This document shows, piece after piece, positions 37,059 through 55,511 of a stretch of DNA of 64,000 nucleotides. The first letter of the stretch is position 1, and every line of letters begins with the position of its first letter. Position numbers and translations under genes: made by a program. Source of the DNA: Piromyces finnis. Lineage: Eukaryota; Neocallimastigomycota; Neocallimastigomycetes; Neocallimastigales; Neocallimastigaceae. The DNA is taken from NCBI GenBank assembly GCA_002104945.1, contig MCFH01000013.1:372001-436000 (forward strand), given 5' to 3'. The notes under the pieces were generated by a model that was not told where the DNA came from, did not search any database, and worked only from the letters and a program-made list of their open reading frames with translations.

Positions 37059-38444
37059 ATATATTTAATAGAAATAAATTTAATTTTTTATAACATCATA
37101 AATATTATTAAAAATATAGTATGTATATTCTTATTTATTATAATAATTCAATCATAAAATTTCTTCTTTTGAATATTATTAAATTTTCATACCAAAAATT
37201 AATGAAAATTTATAATATTATACCTCTATTATCTTTTTTTATTTAACATAATTTTTTTGAGAATTAATTTTATAATTTTATAAACAATAATAAAGCATGA
37301 AAAGTAATTATAAATCTATTTAACAAGAAAAAAAAAGAAATAAAAATATAAAGAATATTAAAATATTTCATAATAATGGAATTTACATTTGTGGGGAAAT
37401 ATAAAATTTAATATTTTTTCTTTTTTTTTTTAACTGTTATTTATTATTATAATTGTATTCAATGGAATGGATTTTTTATTTATTTAATTTATTTAATTTT
37501 AATTTTTATTGTCATTTATTTAGATTAAAATTTGTTATTTTTTTTTTAATCTCTAATACTTCCTTTTATTGTATGTTATTAAAATAAAGTTTATATTTAA
37601 ATATGTTATATAATTAAAAAGTAAAATATTATAAAATTGAAATTAAAGTTTAAAATAAATTAAATCTTTACATTTGTTACTTTAATGTAAACTTTTTTTT
37701 TTTATTAAAATTATTCATTTTTTAAATAAAATGTTTGTTATTCTTTATTAAAATATTTTTTTTTATTTATATATATTTACCACAAAATAAAATGTTAACA
37801 ATAAAGTTGGAATATTATAACTTATTTAATTGAATTTTTTTAAACTTTTTTAATAATTAATAAAAAGCTTTAAAAAGTTTAAAAAAATGGTTTTTAAAAT
37901 TTTTAATATCTTTCATTTTTCTTAATTTTTATTTTTTAAATTTTTATACACCTTTTACTTTTTTATATTTAACATATAAAATAATACATCTATATCATTA
38001 TTCAACTAGCTCATTGTGTGTACATATATATTATAATTAATTTTACCAAATAAAAAAAAAAACGATAAGACAGAGTTAGACTATGGATTATTTAATATTA
38101 TGTATTGTTCCTCTTTAACTTTATTTATTGAGAAATTAAATATATTATAATACTTTTTCATTGTAAGAACTATGCTTTCACAACAATAACAATAACAACA
38201 ACAATAAATAAAACAAATATATAGTTTTTATATTAAAACTAATAGTATCATATTAATGGTTTTTATTTGTAAAGAATAACTGCAAGCACTAAATATATTA
38301 TAAAAATATTAAAAAAATATTGATAATAATAAGACAATTGAATTTTTATAATACAGCCTAGTATTAAATATAATAATATAATAAGCAACGACATTTATTA
38401 TTTATATATATCATAGTTTTTTTTTCAATTTAAAGTAACTTCAA
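37059..38444. other. AT-rich intergenic region
   Basis: About 1.4 kb of A/T-rich spacer between the two kinase genes, with poly-T tracts and an AACAAC/AATAAC repeat near 38180. No gene or RNA is seen. Confidence 0.65.
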
Positions 38445-43360
<4,916 letters not shown>

Positions 43361-43815
43361 ATATATATATATGTTTTTATTAATCTCCTATATATAACAT
43401 TTTAGAAAAAAAATATTAATAATACTATATTAATATAATTATTTTTCTTTTATATATATTTTATTTTTTGTAATAATTTTTGAAAATTAACCATAATTAA
43501 AAAAAAAAATAATAATAATAATAAATGAATTTATATATAAAAATAATTTTACGAATAAATATTTAAAAAATAATAATTCAAAAAAAAAAAAAAAGTAAAA
43601 ATATAATTCTATAATTCAATATTAACTTTTTTTTTTATTTTAAGCAATCATGAATAAGAAATTTCTTTAATCATTGAACAATATTTAAAAAAGTATTATA
43701 TCAAAAAATATTATTAGTTTTTAAATTGAGATATACTCTTCTATTCTTTTTAAAATTTCTATAATTAATTTCTAACAAAAAAATATATATAGATATAGAT
43801 ATATAAATATATAAA
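43361..43815. other. AT-rich spacer between the DYRK and IMP1 genes
   Basis: About 450 bases holding the DYRK 3' flank and the IMP1 promoter; poly-A/T and AATAAT runs only. Confidence 0.65.
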
Positions 43816-45049
43816 ATGAATTTCATAAGAAATGTGAATTTCAAATCACAATTAATAAAAAATAGTAGTTTTAAAACAATTCTATATAACAAAACAAACT
43901 CTTTAATAAATAATAAAATTTCTATAAATAGAGAGAATATAAATTTCAATCTAAGTACAGTATCTAGGAATTATTTTCATAATTTTTTTTTAAAATCTAG
44001 AAATTTTAATAATTCAATAGAGAACAAACTTAATTTATTAAATTTTCGAATAAACTTTGAACAGAATAGATATTTCTCACAACGTCCACTCTATGAAAAT
44101 AATAACAATAATGAACAACAACAATATAAAAATGAAAATGAAGAAGAATATTATAACAATGCTAAATATGCAATTATTGAACTGATTATACACTATATAA
44201 AGTCTTTAATTTTTATATACTTTATTCATGATTGTATATTTGAAATTTCATCTGTATGTAAATTATTTTATCCCATTTAATATATAATGTATTATTTTCT
44301 ATTAAATACTATAAAATATTTACATTTTTAATTTTAAAAAATTGAAATCCCTTAAATAATAATGGCATAAAAAAAATAAAATTTTAAATGTTTTCATTGT
44401 TAACATTAATAATGTATTATTTTTAAAACAATATCTTTTTTTTTTAAGAGTGAAGGACCTTCAATGTTACCAACATTATCAACTTTAGGTGATTATATTT
44501 TTATAGATAAACTGTCTTCAGAAAAAAGCTATCGCAAAGGAAGAGTAGTTATTGCAAAACCTCAAAAACTTTTTTTTCCAAATTATGAGAAAAAAAGAAA
44601 CTATAAAGTATGTAAAAGAATTGTTGGAGAACCTAATGAAATAATTAATGTTCCATTTATTATTGATGATATTATGGATGGACAATTTGTTTCATATATT
44701 CAATACTATAAAGTTCAAGTAACCTATTATTTTTAATAATAAATTTTAATCTACTTAAAAATATTAGAAAATTATTTCTTAATTTTATTTTTTAAATACT
44801 AATAAGGTGCCCGAAGGCCATGTATGGTTACAAGGGGATAATATTTATGATTCTGTTGATTCAAGAGATTACGGACCTGTACCAATAAAAGATATTTGTG
44901 GGATTGTTCGATTAAAGGTATTTAAAAATATATATTTATATAATTTTATATTTAATATTAATTTATTTTCTCATTCATTAATTAATAATTTTTTAAAATA
45001 ATTATTTTTAATTTTTGTAAAGTTATGGCCAAAAATAAAATTTTTATAA
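43816..45049 (+). CDS. IMP1: Organelle inner-membrane protease subunit IMP1 (S26 signal peptidase)
   Basis: Four exons: 43816-44253, 44449-44718, 44807-44917 and 45023-45049; 281 residues ending LWPKIKFL. A long N-terminus (about 115 residues, starting MNFIRNVNFKSQL, rich in Asn, Ser, Arg and Lys and poor in acids at first) looks like an organelle presequence. A membrane helix (about 117-145) is followed by the S26 protease core: SEGPSMLPTL with catalytic Ser151, VCKRIVGEPNE with catalytic Lys202, and the box PEGHVWLQGDN...SRDYGPVP. IMP1 cleaves sorting signals of inner-membrane and intermembrane-space proteins. In a gut fungus the organelle would be the hydrogenosome, which has little of the respiratory machinery that supplies known Imp1 substrates; that is inference. 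It is convergent with the RBR ligase gene, about 500 bases apart. Confidence 0.92.
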
Positions 45050-45557
45050 TTCCTTTTAAAAAGCAAAAAACCGACATATTAGTATATGCACAGTACAATT
45101 AAACAACATATTTATACATAAAACTGAATGAAATGGAAAATAAATTTTTATTTTTTTAAAAAAAAAAAATACTTTCCTCATCTTAATATTATTATCTTTT
45201 TAATATGTTTGTTTTTATTATTGTTAATGATACTATTTATTTATTTATTTAAATATATTATTAATACACATATTACTAGTAAAAATAATATTTGATTTGT
45301 TTGTTTTATTTTGTTTCGTTTTTTAGTTATTATTTTAAAATATTAATGATAAAAAATGAAATAGGTTTATTGATAATTTTGTAAATATATTGTTATTGTA
45401 AATATATCTTTTTTTTTTTTTAATTTATACATTATATGATTTTATTAAAAATACAATTTATTATTTGATACATTTTTCTTCTTTTAAAATATAATTAATA
45501 AATAGAATTATTGTTAAGGAAATAAGCTATGTTTACTATATTATTTATGTTAAGAAT
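45050..45557. other. Convergent 3' spacer
   Basis: About 500 A/T-rich bases between the stop codons of IMP1 (plus) and the RBR ligase (minus), so they hold both 3' UTRs. No gene is visible. Confidence 0.65.
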
Positions 45558-47572
45558 TTATGGGTCGATAAAGGTCCAGCGAGATTCTATGTTAATATAA
45601 TTATTAATTTTATATAAATATTATTTATTTTAATTAATTATGCATGAAACTTTAATACTATTTAAAATTTTAAATTCTAAGTTTTCTTACCTTTTAAACC
45701 TTCAGCGGTATCTTCTAACAAGATTTCTCTTCTATGTTTAACATAAATACTTTTATCTACTACTTTTTGTTTTAATTCGGCTATTTTATTTGGTTTAATT
45801 TCTTCTTCTAATAATTCAGATAATTGTTCAACAGCCATTTCAAGATCACGTTGATTGTCTTCAAATAAAGTGGTTTGATTATCTTTTTGGAGGTAGAAAG
45901 CAAAACTGTAAGCTATAGAAATAATATTATCAAAAATTAATACGGAATTCATTCGAAAATTATTCTTCTTTTATAAATTATAATAATATTATATCTTTTA
46001 AACTTTAAGAGTTTAAATGAATATAACAATGATTCTTACTCCATTTTAATGTATTACGACATTGTACAACGGTTTCAACAGCTTCTTTTAAGAATTGAAC
46101 TTCAATCCATGATAATTCTGATGATTTTTGCATTTTTTCCATTTTTCTTTCAGTTTTTTCAAATAACTCTGTATCTAATTTAGCACTTTGTTCATGGTTT
46201 GCATATCTATTATAGTAATGAAGATATCTATTATATATATTTAAATAAAAAAATTTCAATTAACTTTCAATTTTCCAATAAATAATAATGATAAATTAAG
46301 AATATAAACATTTTTTTTTTTTACCTTTCTAATTTAGCTCTTGATTTTGATTGAGAATCACGAGCATCAACAGACGTTTTTTCTTCAAATCTATTACAAG
46401 TATACCATTGATTACCATGTTCTGACCATGGACCCATACAAACCCAACAAAATTCATTTTTACACTTTTTACATGTCATATGATTACAACCACCATTCTT
46501 TTCAATTGAAGCTTTACATTTTGGACATTCTTTAGTATTTACAGAAATCCAGTTAGCAGTTTCAGAATCATCTCTACATTTATTTAACCATTTGGTAACC
46601 AAACTACAGATACATGGTTGATGATCTGGTAATCCACAACCAAAACAAAAAGTGTGACTACATTTACATTTAACAGTTGGAACCATTCTATTTAAATCAG
46701 AATCATGAATTCTACATTCGACTGCATATTCACAATTTGGAGCTGGACACCAATGAAGGAAAATATTATCATCAACATAAGTTCTAATTAATAAAGAGGT
46801 ATATCTAATAATTTTAAATATAAATTTATTTATAAAAATAATAGCAACAAAATTATATAATGTTAGTTTTTTATAATAAATATTAATGAATCATCGTTAT
46901 TTTTTTTTTTTTTAAAAAAAAAAAAAAAACTGCTATAATATTCATTCTTATAAATTAATAAATTAATATCATTTTTACTATTATTTACCTATTATAAGTA
47001 TCCTCTGGAACTAATAATTTTATGGTATTTTCGTCAACAATAATATTACAGCAATCACTTGGACATTGAATATTTCTACATTCACCTTCAATCTTAATTT
47101 TTTGAGTAAGGTATTGAGTATAACAATCTTTACAAAAGCGGTGATTACATGAAAGAGCTATTGATTCAACATCTTCACCTGAGTCACAACAAATATCACA
47201 ACAAAAATCATGCAATTTAATTAATTTTGGTAATTTTTGAGCGTCAACAATAACTCCAGCTTCTTTTGTTACTTCTTCTGTTTTATCCATATATAATTCA
47301 ATTAAACGTTCTTTATTCCATTTGAAATGACGTAAAAGAGTAGCGGCATGCTCTTTAAGACATCCAATGATGTTTGCTACATGTTCAATTTCTTTATTTT
47401 GGAAATCTTCAATTTCTTGTATGGAATAAACTTTATATTCAACTTCATATTTTTTCTTTTCTTGTTTTTCTTGGATAATTTCAGTGAAATCAAGTTCATC
47501 ATCATCTATGAAATCATCTTCATCATCATATAAGAAATCATCATCATCATCATCAAAATCTATATCAGACAT
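45558..47572 (-). CDS. Ariadne-type RBR E3 ubiquitin ligase
   Basis: Five exons: 46989-47572, 46325-46804, 46040-46227, 45691-45912 and 45558-45586; 500 residues, close to human ARIH1. The order is: acidic N-terminus (runs of Asp), a UBA-like helical segment (EIEHVANIIGCLKEHAATLLRHFKWN), RING1 (CCDICCDSGEDV, CNHRFCKDCY), the IBR (CPAPNCEYAVEC, KCSHTFCFGCG, H..CIC), and RING2 (ECPKCKASIEKNGGCNHMTC) with the catalytic Cys at about residue 301. An ariadne domain follows: HYYNRYANHEQS, LKEAVETVVQCRNTLKW, YAFYLQKDNQTTLFEDNQ-type residues, ending ESRWTFIDP. RBR ligases take ubiquitin from an E2 as a thioester; ariadnes cooperate with neddylated cullin-RING ligases. All metal ligands and the active Cys are present. 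The last exon is only 29 nt. Confidence 0.95.
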
Positions 47573-49003
47573 TTTTTATTAATTTTTTGTTTATTATTTT
47601 TTTAATAATAGCGAAGAAAAATGCTAAATAATATTATTTAAAAAAATAATAATAAAAGAAATAAATATTGTTAATTATGTAGAATTCTTAAAGATTTATT
47701 AAATTAGTTTAATATACTATCAAAATATTTGAAAAGCTTAAATATAATATATTTTATAATTGTTGTTGTTGCTATTATTTTGCCATTCTTTTATTATTAA
47801 ATATATATATATATTGTTTATAAATTTATTTTGATATATAAATATTTAATATTTATTCTATTTTCTTATATACAATAATAACTAGTATAAAAGGCATTGT
47901 CATTTTATTCTTCAACAATAATTTCTGATTTTCTTCTATTCATTTTAATATTTTTTTATTACTTATTCCTTATTTCAAACTTGAAATACATAACAAAATA
48001 TTTAATATTTTTTTTTCCCATAAACCACTTTCTCTTCATCTCAATAGAAATCACTTTGTATATTTTTGATTCCATATATACATAAATACATATAAATATA
48101 TAACAATTGTTTTATATATTTTGTATTTTTATATATAAAAACTACTAGTATTAATAATTATTATTACCTTTAAAAATTTAATTTTTTTTTTTTTTTTTTT
48201 TTAATTATAAATTATTATAAAATATGAATATATAAAATGTTGAATGTATTTTATTATGTTATTGGTATTATTTTTCTTATTTTATTAATTAGGATATAAA
48301 TATTTAAAAAAAGAACTTTAAAGTTTTATATCAAATAGTTTGATAATACTTTTATTTTTTTTTTAAATAAAAAGTTTTAATAAAAAAGAAAAGTTGATAA
48401 GGAAAAAAAAAAAAAAAAAAAAAAATTTAAAAATAAATAAATAATTTATAATTTATTATTTAATTTAATAATTAATATTTTTTTTATTTAATAAAATAAA
48501 ATAAATTGGATATTCAATAAATTTATATATAAAAATTTATTAATGTAAAAAAAAAAAAAAAAAAAAGGCCATGCTATCATCGATATAATAATTATAAGTC
48601 TTTATATAATTTGTTTAATTATCAAATTGTAGATGATTATAAAAAAACCATTTATTAACTATAAAAATATAATGGTTTTTACTACTAATGATTAATTAAT
48701 AATTTAAAAAAAAAATATTTAAATATTTAGACTTAAATGTTTTGTCCAGTTTTGAATTAATTAATTTCTTATTCACAGTAAGGATTATTGTTTCAAAACT
48801 ATAATATAATTATTATTAAAAAAGAGGTATTTTACTTTTACAAGTTTGAATAGAAAAAAATATTATTTATTAATCTTTATTTGTGATTTAATTATTTAAT
48901 AAAAAAAAATTATTGTTTTACTATAATTGAGATTTATGGCCAAGTAGAAAAAAATTTTTTTTGTTGCTGTCCATTTCTGTTAAAATAAAATTCTAAATTA
49001 AAG

Positions 49004-49034
<31 letters not shown>

Positions 49035-49368
49035 GAAAAAGTACCAGTATTACTGTAAAAAAAAAAAAAAAAAAAAAGCCAAAAATTAAAAGCATATTTA
49101 AATTATTTGGTTTAATTTATTTATATTTTAGGGCTTTAAATTATATCTACATTTAAACTTTAAATGATACAATTAAATCTTTAAATATTAATAAAGGTAT
49201 GAATATAAGAAATAATTTTAAAATATTTTACTAAATTGATATATATAGATAATTAATTTTAAAACACAAACAAACAAAAATAAAAAAAAAAAAAGATTAA
49301 ATTAAATAAATATCACTACATTTTTTTATATTTTTAAATTTATGTATATATAATAAATATGAAATTCA

Positions 49369-49401
<33 letters not shown>

Positions 49402-49421
49402 GAAAATTTGTAGTAAAATGT
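47573..49421. other. AT-rich intergenic region
   Basis: About 1.8 kb A/T-rich spacer with several long poly-A/T tracts (48185, 48400, 48545, 49005, 49055, 49380). The frame at 47897-48085 is low complexity. No feature is supported. Confidence 0.65.
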
Positions 49422-52400
49422 CTAAGAACTCTTTTTGTTATTAAAGTATTGATCAGGATGAATTAATGCACCTAATGCCATTTTCTGTTCTTTTGAGAGA
49501 TAAGTAATACCAACCTATTAAAAAAAAACGAATAATTAATTAATGAATTAATTAACAATAATAATAATAAGGGTTTATCTGATGATTGAAAATAATAAAT
49601 CTTTAAATTTTTGAATTTATATATATATACCTCAAAACTGGCATTCATCCATCCGAAACCTTCTCTTGAAAGACATTTAAAATCTACACCTACATTACCA
49701 TATTCAACCTTACATTTATGGTCCAAAGATACAACATTAAACTTTTCCGGTACAACACCATTATAATGAACAAAACTATTTAATATTACATATAACCAAC
49801 GATAAGCTAATCTTCCAGAATCAACTGAATGGCCATAATTCTTTAAAGCTTGCCATGTCATTATTTGATGTGGAGCCCATCCGTATGGATAATCCCACTG
49901 TCTATTTGGACGAAGTAAACTTGTTGGACCACGACTTTCTTCAGTACAACCTACAATACCACCAGAAACTTCAAATAGTTTTAATGAGGTTTTAATTAAT
50001 TCTTCAGCTTGATTTGATGAAGGTTGTATAAGTTCCTTAACTTCTGAAGTGAATTTTTTTTCAACATATTCAGGGAATTTGAATACACCACTACCTTCTG
50101 CACAACCACACCAAAGTGGCCACATTGAAGTTGGTGAATCGTATTCGTTTTGACTTTGTTGATTCCAATCCCAATCGTAAAATGTTTTCTTTTCATCATT
50201 CCAGCAGTATTTATTCATTGCATTTTTACGTAATCTAGCTAAGTAATAAAAGAGATCAGATTTTAAACTAACAAAGAAATATTTTGTTTCATCCTTTGGA
50301 ATGAAAAATTCAGAACCTATAGATACTGAGTTGGTTTGATTTTTTAATGTTTCCTTAAATTGATTGTAGTTCTTTATGTATATTTCATTATCATTTTGAT
50401 TATCTGTGTTTCTTGTAGCGATAATTCCTCTTGACCAATTAGAATTCCATTTACTGTTATTTCCTATCATGTGGGTATAACCAACTTTATTTATATATGA
50501 TTTCCATTCTTTATAATTTTCAAGATATTCATCATTATCACCTTTCTTAACCTGAACGATAATCCTTTTTAATTATATTTAAATATATAAATAATTTTAA
50601 TTATATATTTCAATTAAATTATATAGTATAGTTTATTCATAATTTTTTTTAACAGAATTCTACTAATCAATATAAAATTTTAAAATAAAAAATTTGACTT
50701 ACTCATCATCACAGAATTTATGAACATACTCAGCAATATCTACTTCATACTTAAATATTAAACTATTTAAGTCAACACAAGCTAAATGAGCACATTTCTT
50801 TTCTAAACGATATGTAGTATCATGTCCACTTTCTCTTACAGCACGATCATGAACAAAATATTCATCAACTACAGGATCTTTAATTTCTTCATTCATATAA
50901 GCTTCTTTAAAAGTTTTCCAATCCATATTATATTTTTTACCAAATTTAGTTAAAATGGCAGCAAAGTGTTCTGCTTCTGTTTCTGGAGGAACACCAAAAC
51001 CTTCTGTATGATAACAGGATAAACCTGATTGACGTTCAATTCTTGGATCATTTAACCATACACTTAATAATTCTTTTATGGCAGCTGTAAAGGAAACATA
51101 TTGCCATTGTGCTAATGATTCTTTAGTTAATGTTTTAGGGCATGTTTTTAAATATCCAGATTTTATTGAGGAACTACTGCTCTTCTTTTGATTTGGAACA
51201 ATTGATTTAACAGTATTTTTTTTATTTAATTTTGGTAATAAACCATTATAATAGATTTTATTAATCATATCAGTTAAAAATGGTGGTTGAGAACGAGTCA
51301 AATAATAACTACGATTAGCATTTAAAATTTTTCCATAATGTTCAATTTGATAGACAAAATTATCAACCATTGATTTACCAAGTAATGGACGTTCATCAAC
51401 TAAAAGACCCAATGTTTCAAAATAGGAATCCCATCCATACATTTCATTAAATCTACCGCCTGGAACGACAAAAGGAACACCACGAAGAATAGTTTTTGAT
51501 GACTTTTTATTATCAGAATCTTCTTCTATTTTATCTTCTTCTCTCAAGGCTAAAGCTAAAATTCCAGGATAATTATCAATTGACTTTACATATTGCTGAG
51601 TAATTTTTTCTGGTAAACGAATAACTTCTAATTTTAATTCTTTACGGCGTTTTGCAATATCATTATAGTAATTTAATGCTCTTGTATCATCATATGGAAC
51701 ATAAATACGATTACTGTGATCAGCGTCTTTATTCTTTGAATCACATAAAATAAGTTCCAAACCTACCATAAAATAAAATATATATACACAGTTTATGAAT
51801 TAATTAACTTATTTATTTAAATATATAATAATAAATATCATTTTTACCTTGTTCATCAATACGACGAGTTAAAGCATCCCAAAAGTGATATTTAATAACA
51901 CGATTGAGACGATTTATTGGTTGTTCATTTAATCTATTTTCATCAAGAACAATATAATCTCTACCATAACTTTTTGCTAGTGCAAGCTCTTGAAGAAGGT
52001 TAGATAAAGCATATGTTCCACGAATATCTTTCTTACGATAACTATAATATATAATAAAAGATATTATTAGTATAAATAAAACTATATTATCAGTTGTGTA
52101 TCATTGATAATTATATCTTATCTTCACAATAATAAATTACCCATCAGAATTTAAAGTTCCTAAATTAAATGTTTTTGGACCTTTATCATCAATTGTAATT
52201 TGAAAATCGCCATTGGTATCTTCTTGTTCTAAAATTTTAGCTTTGATAACAAATTGTATAAATTATTTTATTAAATTAATATATTTTCAACTAAACCAAT
52301 AATAATACGATTATTACTTATTTATTTCATTTTATTATCTTAGTTTAATTATTTAAAAAGGAGGATTTTATATACTCACATTGAGTTTCATCGACATCAA

Positions 52401-53216
52401 TAATAAATTGCTCCGCTTTTATGGTACTATCTATAAATATTATTTTTTAAAAAAAAAATTAATATGAATTGCATAAACTTTATTTTTTGTGATACAATAC
52501 TAATTATTATTATTAATTATAATTTTAATGATTTTTTTTAAAATTATAATTAATATTAAAAAACAAATAAATATTTATTATTAATATGCTATCAATATTT
52601 CTCCCATAATTCATTGTTAATATTTATATATTTATATTTTAAAATTATATTTTGATAGTTTTATATTTGAAATATATAATATCCATAATATACAATATAT
52701 ATATATATAAATAATTCACGATTATGTAATTATATGATATTTATTTTTATATATTTTACCTAATGATCCTCTTCTACGATGATTTGGTTTAAATTTTTTT
52801 TTGCTTTGACTTTCCCCTACTTGAACTGACATTTTTCTTTTACGTTGAAATATATGACTTTCTCCATGAGCAAATCGATGGTCTTTGTCAGTATTTACTA
52901 AATCATCTACCTCATGAATAGCATTTTGTTGATCAATTAACGCTAATGCTCTGGTTTTATGTAATCCATGTACAATATCATTTACTTCTGGAAGTATTTT
53001 ATTCTTTTTTATTGTTTTTTCATTTGGAATAATACCAGAAAGGAATGATTTTATACTTTCACGATTTATTTCCTTTTCTTCCCCAAAATTTGATGAAATA
53101 TTTACTTCTTTATTATTATTAGTATTTATTTTTTCCTTTTTACTTTGTGCATAATTGTTTAATTTATTGTTCTTTGATAAATTCATTACTTGATTTGAAC
53201 TAACTTGGTCTATCAT
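49422..53216 (-). CDS. NTH1: Neutral trehalase
   Basis: Seven exons: 52760-53216, 52380-52430, 52141-52240, 51848-52041, 50703-51762, 49631-50564 and 49422-49514; 962 residues, stop TAG. It hydrolyses trehalose to glucose in the cytosol. Both GH37 signatures are present: [15 protein letters not shown] (about 368-382) and [12 protein letters not shown] (about 840). The fungal regulatory N-terminus shows a PKA-type site RRGS (Ser151) and the calcium-site [13 protein letters not shown] (about 174-186), then [19 protein letters not shown]. There is no signal peptide, as expected for the neutral enzyme. In yeast, PKA phosphorylation, 14-3-3 proteins and calcium activate Nth1; the motifs suggest the same here. 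The N-terminus before RRGS (150 residues, low complexity) is longer than usual. Intron 5's acceptor (AAAAAG before 50564) was fixed by frame. Confidence 0.95.
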
Positions 53217-55341
53217 TTTGTTTATTCAATAATTATACAATATATACTTTATTTTAATTTAAAATTAAAAAAAAAATATATATATATATTAAATAGATTT
53301 ATTAGTATTACTAAGTATTATTAATATTGTAATATATATATTCATTATTTATATCTCCATTCAATTAATTTATTTTATTAAAAATATGAAATATATCAAA
53401 AATGGTTGTTGTTGTCGTTGTTATTGTTTTTAAAATCCAATTTTTTTTTTATTATTTAGTAGTTACAGCAATTATATTTATTTCTTATTTAGTAAACTAT
53501 TCCATAAATAAAAGACTGCATATAAAAATATGCATCATCAAAAATTAATATAACTTTATATATAAAATTTAATATATATATATGAAAAGATATGAAAAAC
53601 TTTTTTTTTAAAAAAAAAAAAAAAAAGAAATATAATTATAAAATAAATAAATTACTTATAAACTTTTATGAGTAGTATATTTATTATAACATTGCATTAT
53701 TATATAAATCACAATAATACAGTAACAACCAATGTTATTTAAATTTATTATTTTATTGACTCAATTGATTTTTAACATTTTAGATTAATAGATTATTTTT
53801 TTATATAAATCCTATTTGTTCGTTTCATTTCTCGGTATTAATTCAATAATTTTTTATATGGCAAAACACTTGTAAAATAAAATATATTATTTACCTTCTA
53901 ATATTAATTCTTTATGAAATAATGTTTTAATTTTGTGTTGGTAATCACTCAAAATTTACAAAAATGAATTTAATAAAAATTTAAATTTAAAATTTAATTA
54001 CAAAAAGTATTATAGTTTTACTACAGATATTTTATGTATTAGTGTTTTCTTCTTGTATGAGAAATATTCAAAGTGTTTATTTTAATTACTCTTTTTACAC
54101 ATTCAGCTAATATATAAAAAGAATATATAGTCGAAAAAAATAAAATGAAAAAAAAAAAAAAATAAAATAAATAGTATTTATATATATTAATTAATGTTTT
54201 TATTTATTATTATTATTAATATTATACATTTTTTAAAATTATTTATAATTATGATAATAAAATAATTTCAATTATGATATATTATTTAATTAAATATTTT
54301 TATTTTTATATTTAAATGATTAAAAAATATAATTAATAAAATTTAAGATTATCTTTAATTATTAAGAATATTTATTATCTAACATACCAAGTAATAATAT
54401 TATTATTATAAAAATAAATGTATTATCACTTTTAGTACAGAAATTAAAATGTGTCTTACTAATATTATAGTAATAATAATACTAATTATAAAATTATTTA
54501 TAATTAAAACAATTCCTATTTAATAAAAAAAATAATAAAAAGGATACAATTAACAAAGCCTAAAAAAAAAAAAAAAAAAAAAAAAAACATCCTTAGAAAT
54601 ACAACTACATTATTGTATTTTGTATTTTAATAAATGTACACAATTGATGTGGATTAATTTATTGTATCAAAGTTTTTTTTTTATTATTTCAATATATTTT
54701 ATTAAATTGTAATATAATTATTTTAAATTAAATTTCATTTAAATATTAAATAAAAACTTTAATTAATATAATCTATTTTTTACAGAAAAGTTTAAATTGA
54801 GATTATCATTTTATATTATTAATTTAAATTCATAATTAAAATGAAATTATTTAAACAGAAAATTTATAGCCAAAAATTTAATTTACAATTTCTGTATAAA
54901 ATAACTTATTTATTTAAAAAAAGTGTTTTTCTATTTATATTCTTTAAATTCTTTTATAAATAAACAAACTTTTCAACTTTCATCACTTAATAATAGTATT
55001 TATTATATTCAATATGATTTTGTTTTATGGAAATTCTTTTCCAAGATAAATAATTATATATTTTTAATTTCAATTTGACATTCATATTAAAATTAATGTT
55101 TAGGACGAAATTATACTATGTTTAAAAAAGCAAATTAAAAATACATTTTTTAAATATAGGTAATAAAAAATAGATAAATAAATAATAATAAAGAATAATA
55201 ATATATATTGAAGATGAATTTTTCAATATTATTCTTTCATTACAAAATAACTTACGTCAGAATTTAAATTATTGCTATTTCCATTATACCCTGATTTTCG
55301 ATTTTTAAAAAAATTCTATTATTCTCAGTATTATTATTCTC

Positions 55342-55440
<99 letters not shown>

Positions 55441-55460
55441 TATTATTATTATTATTATTA

Positions 55461-55511
<51 letters not shown>

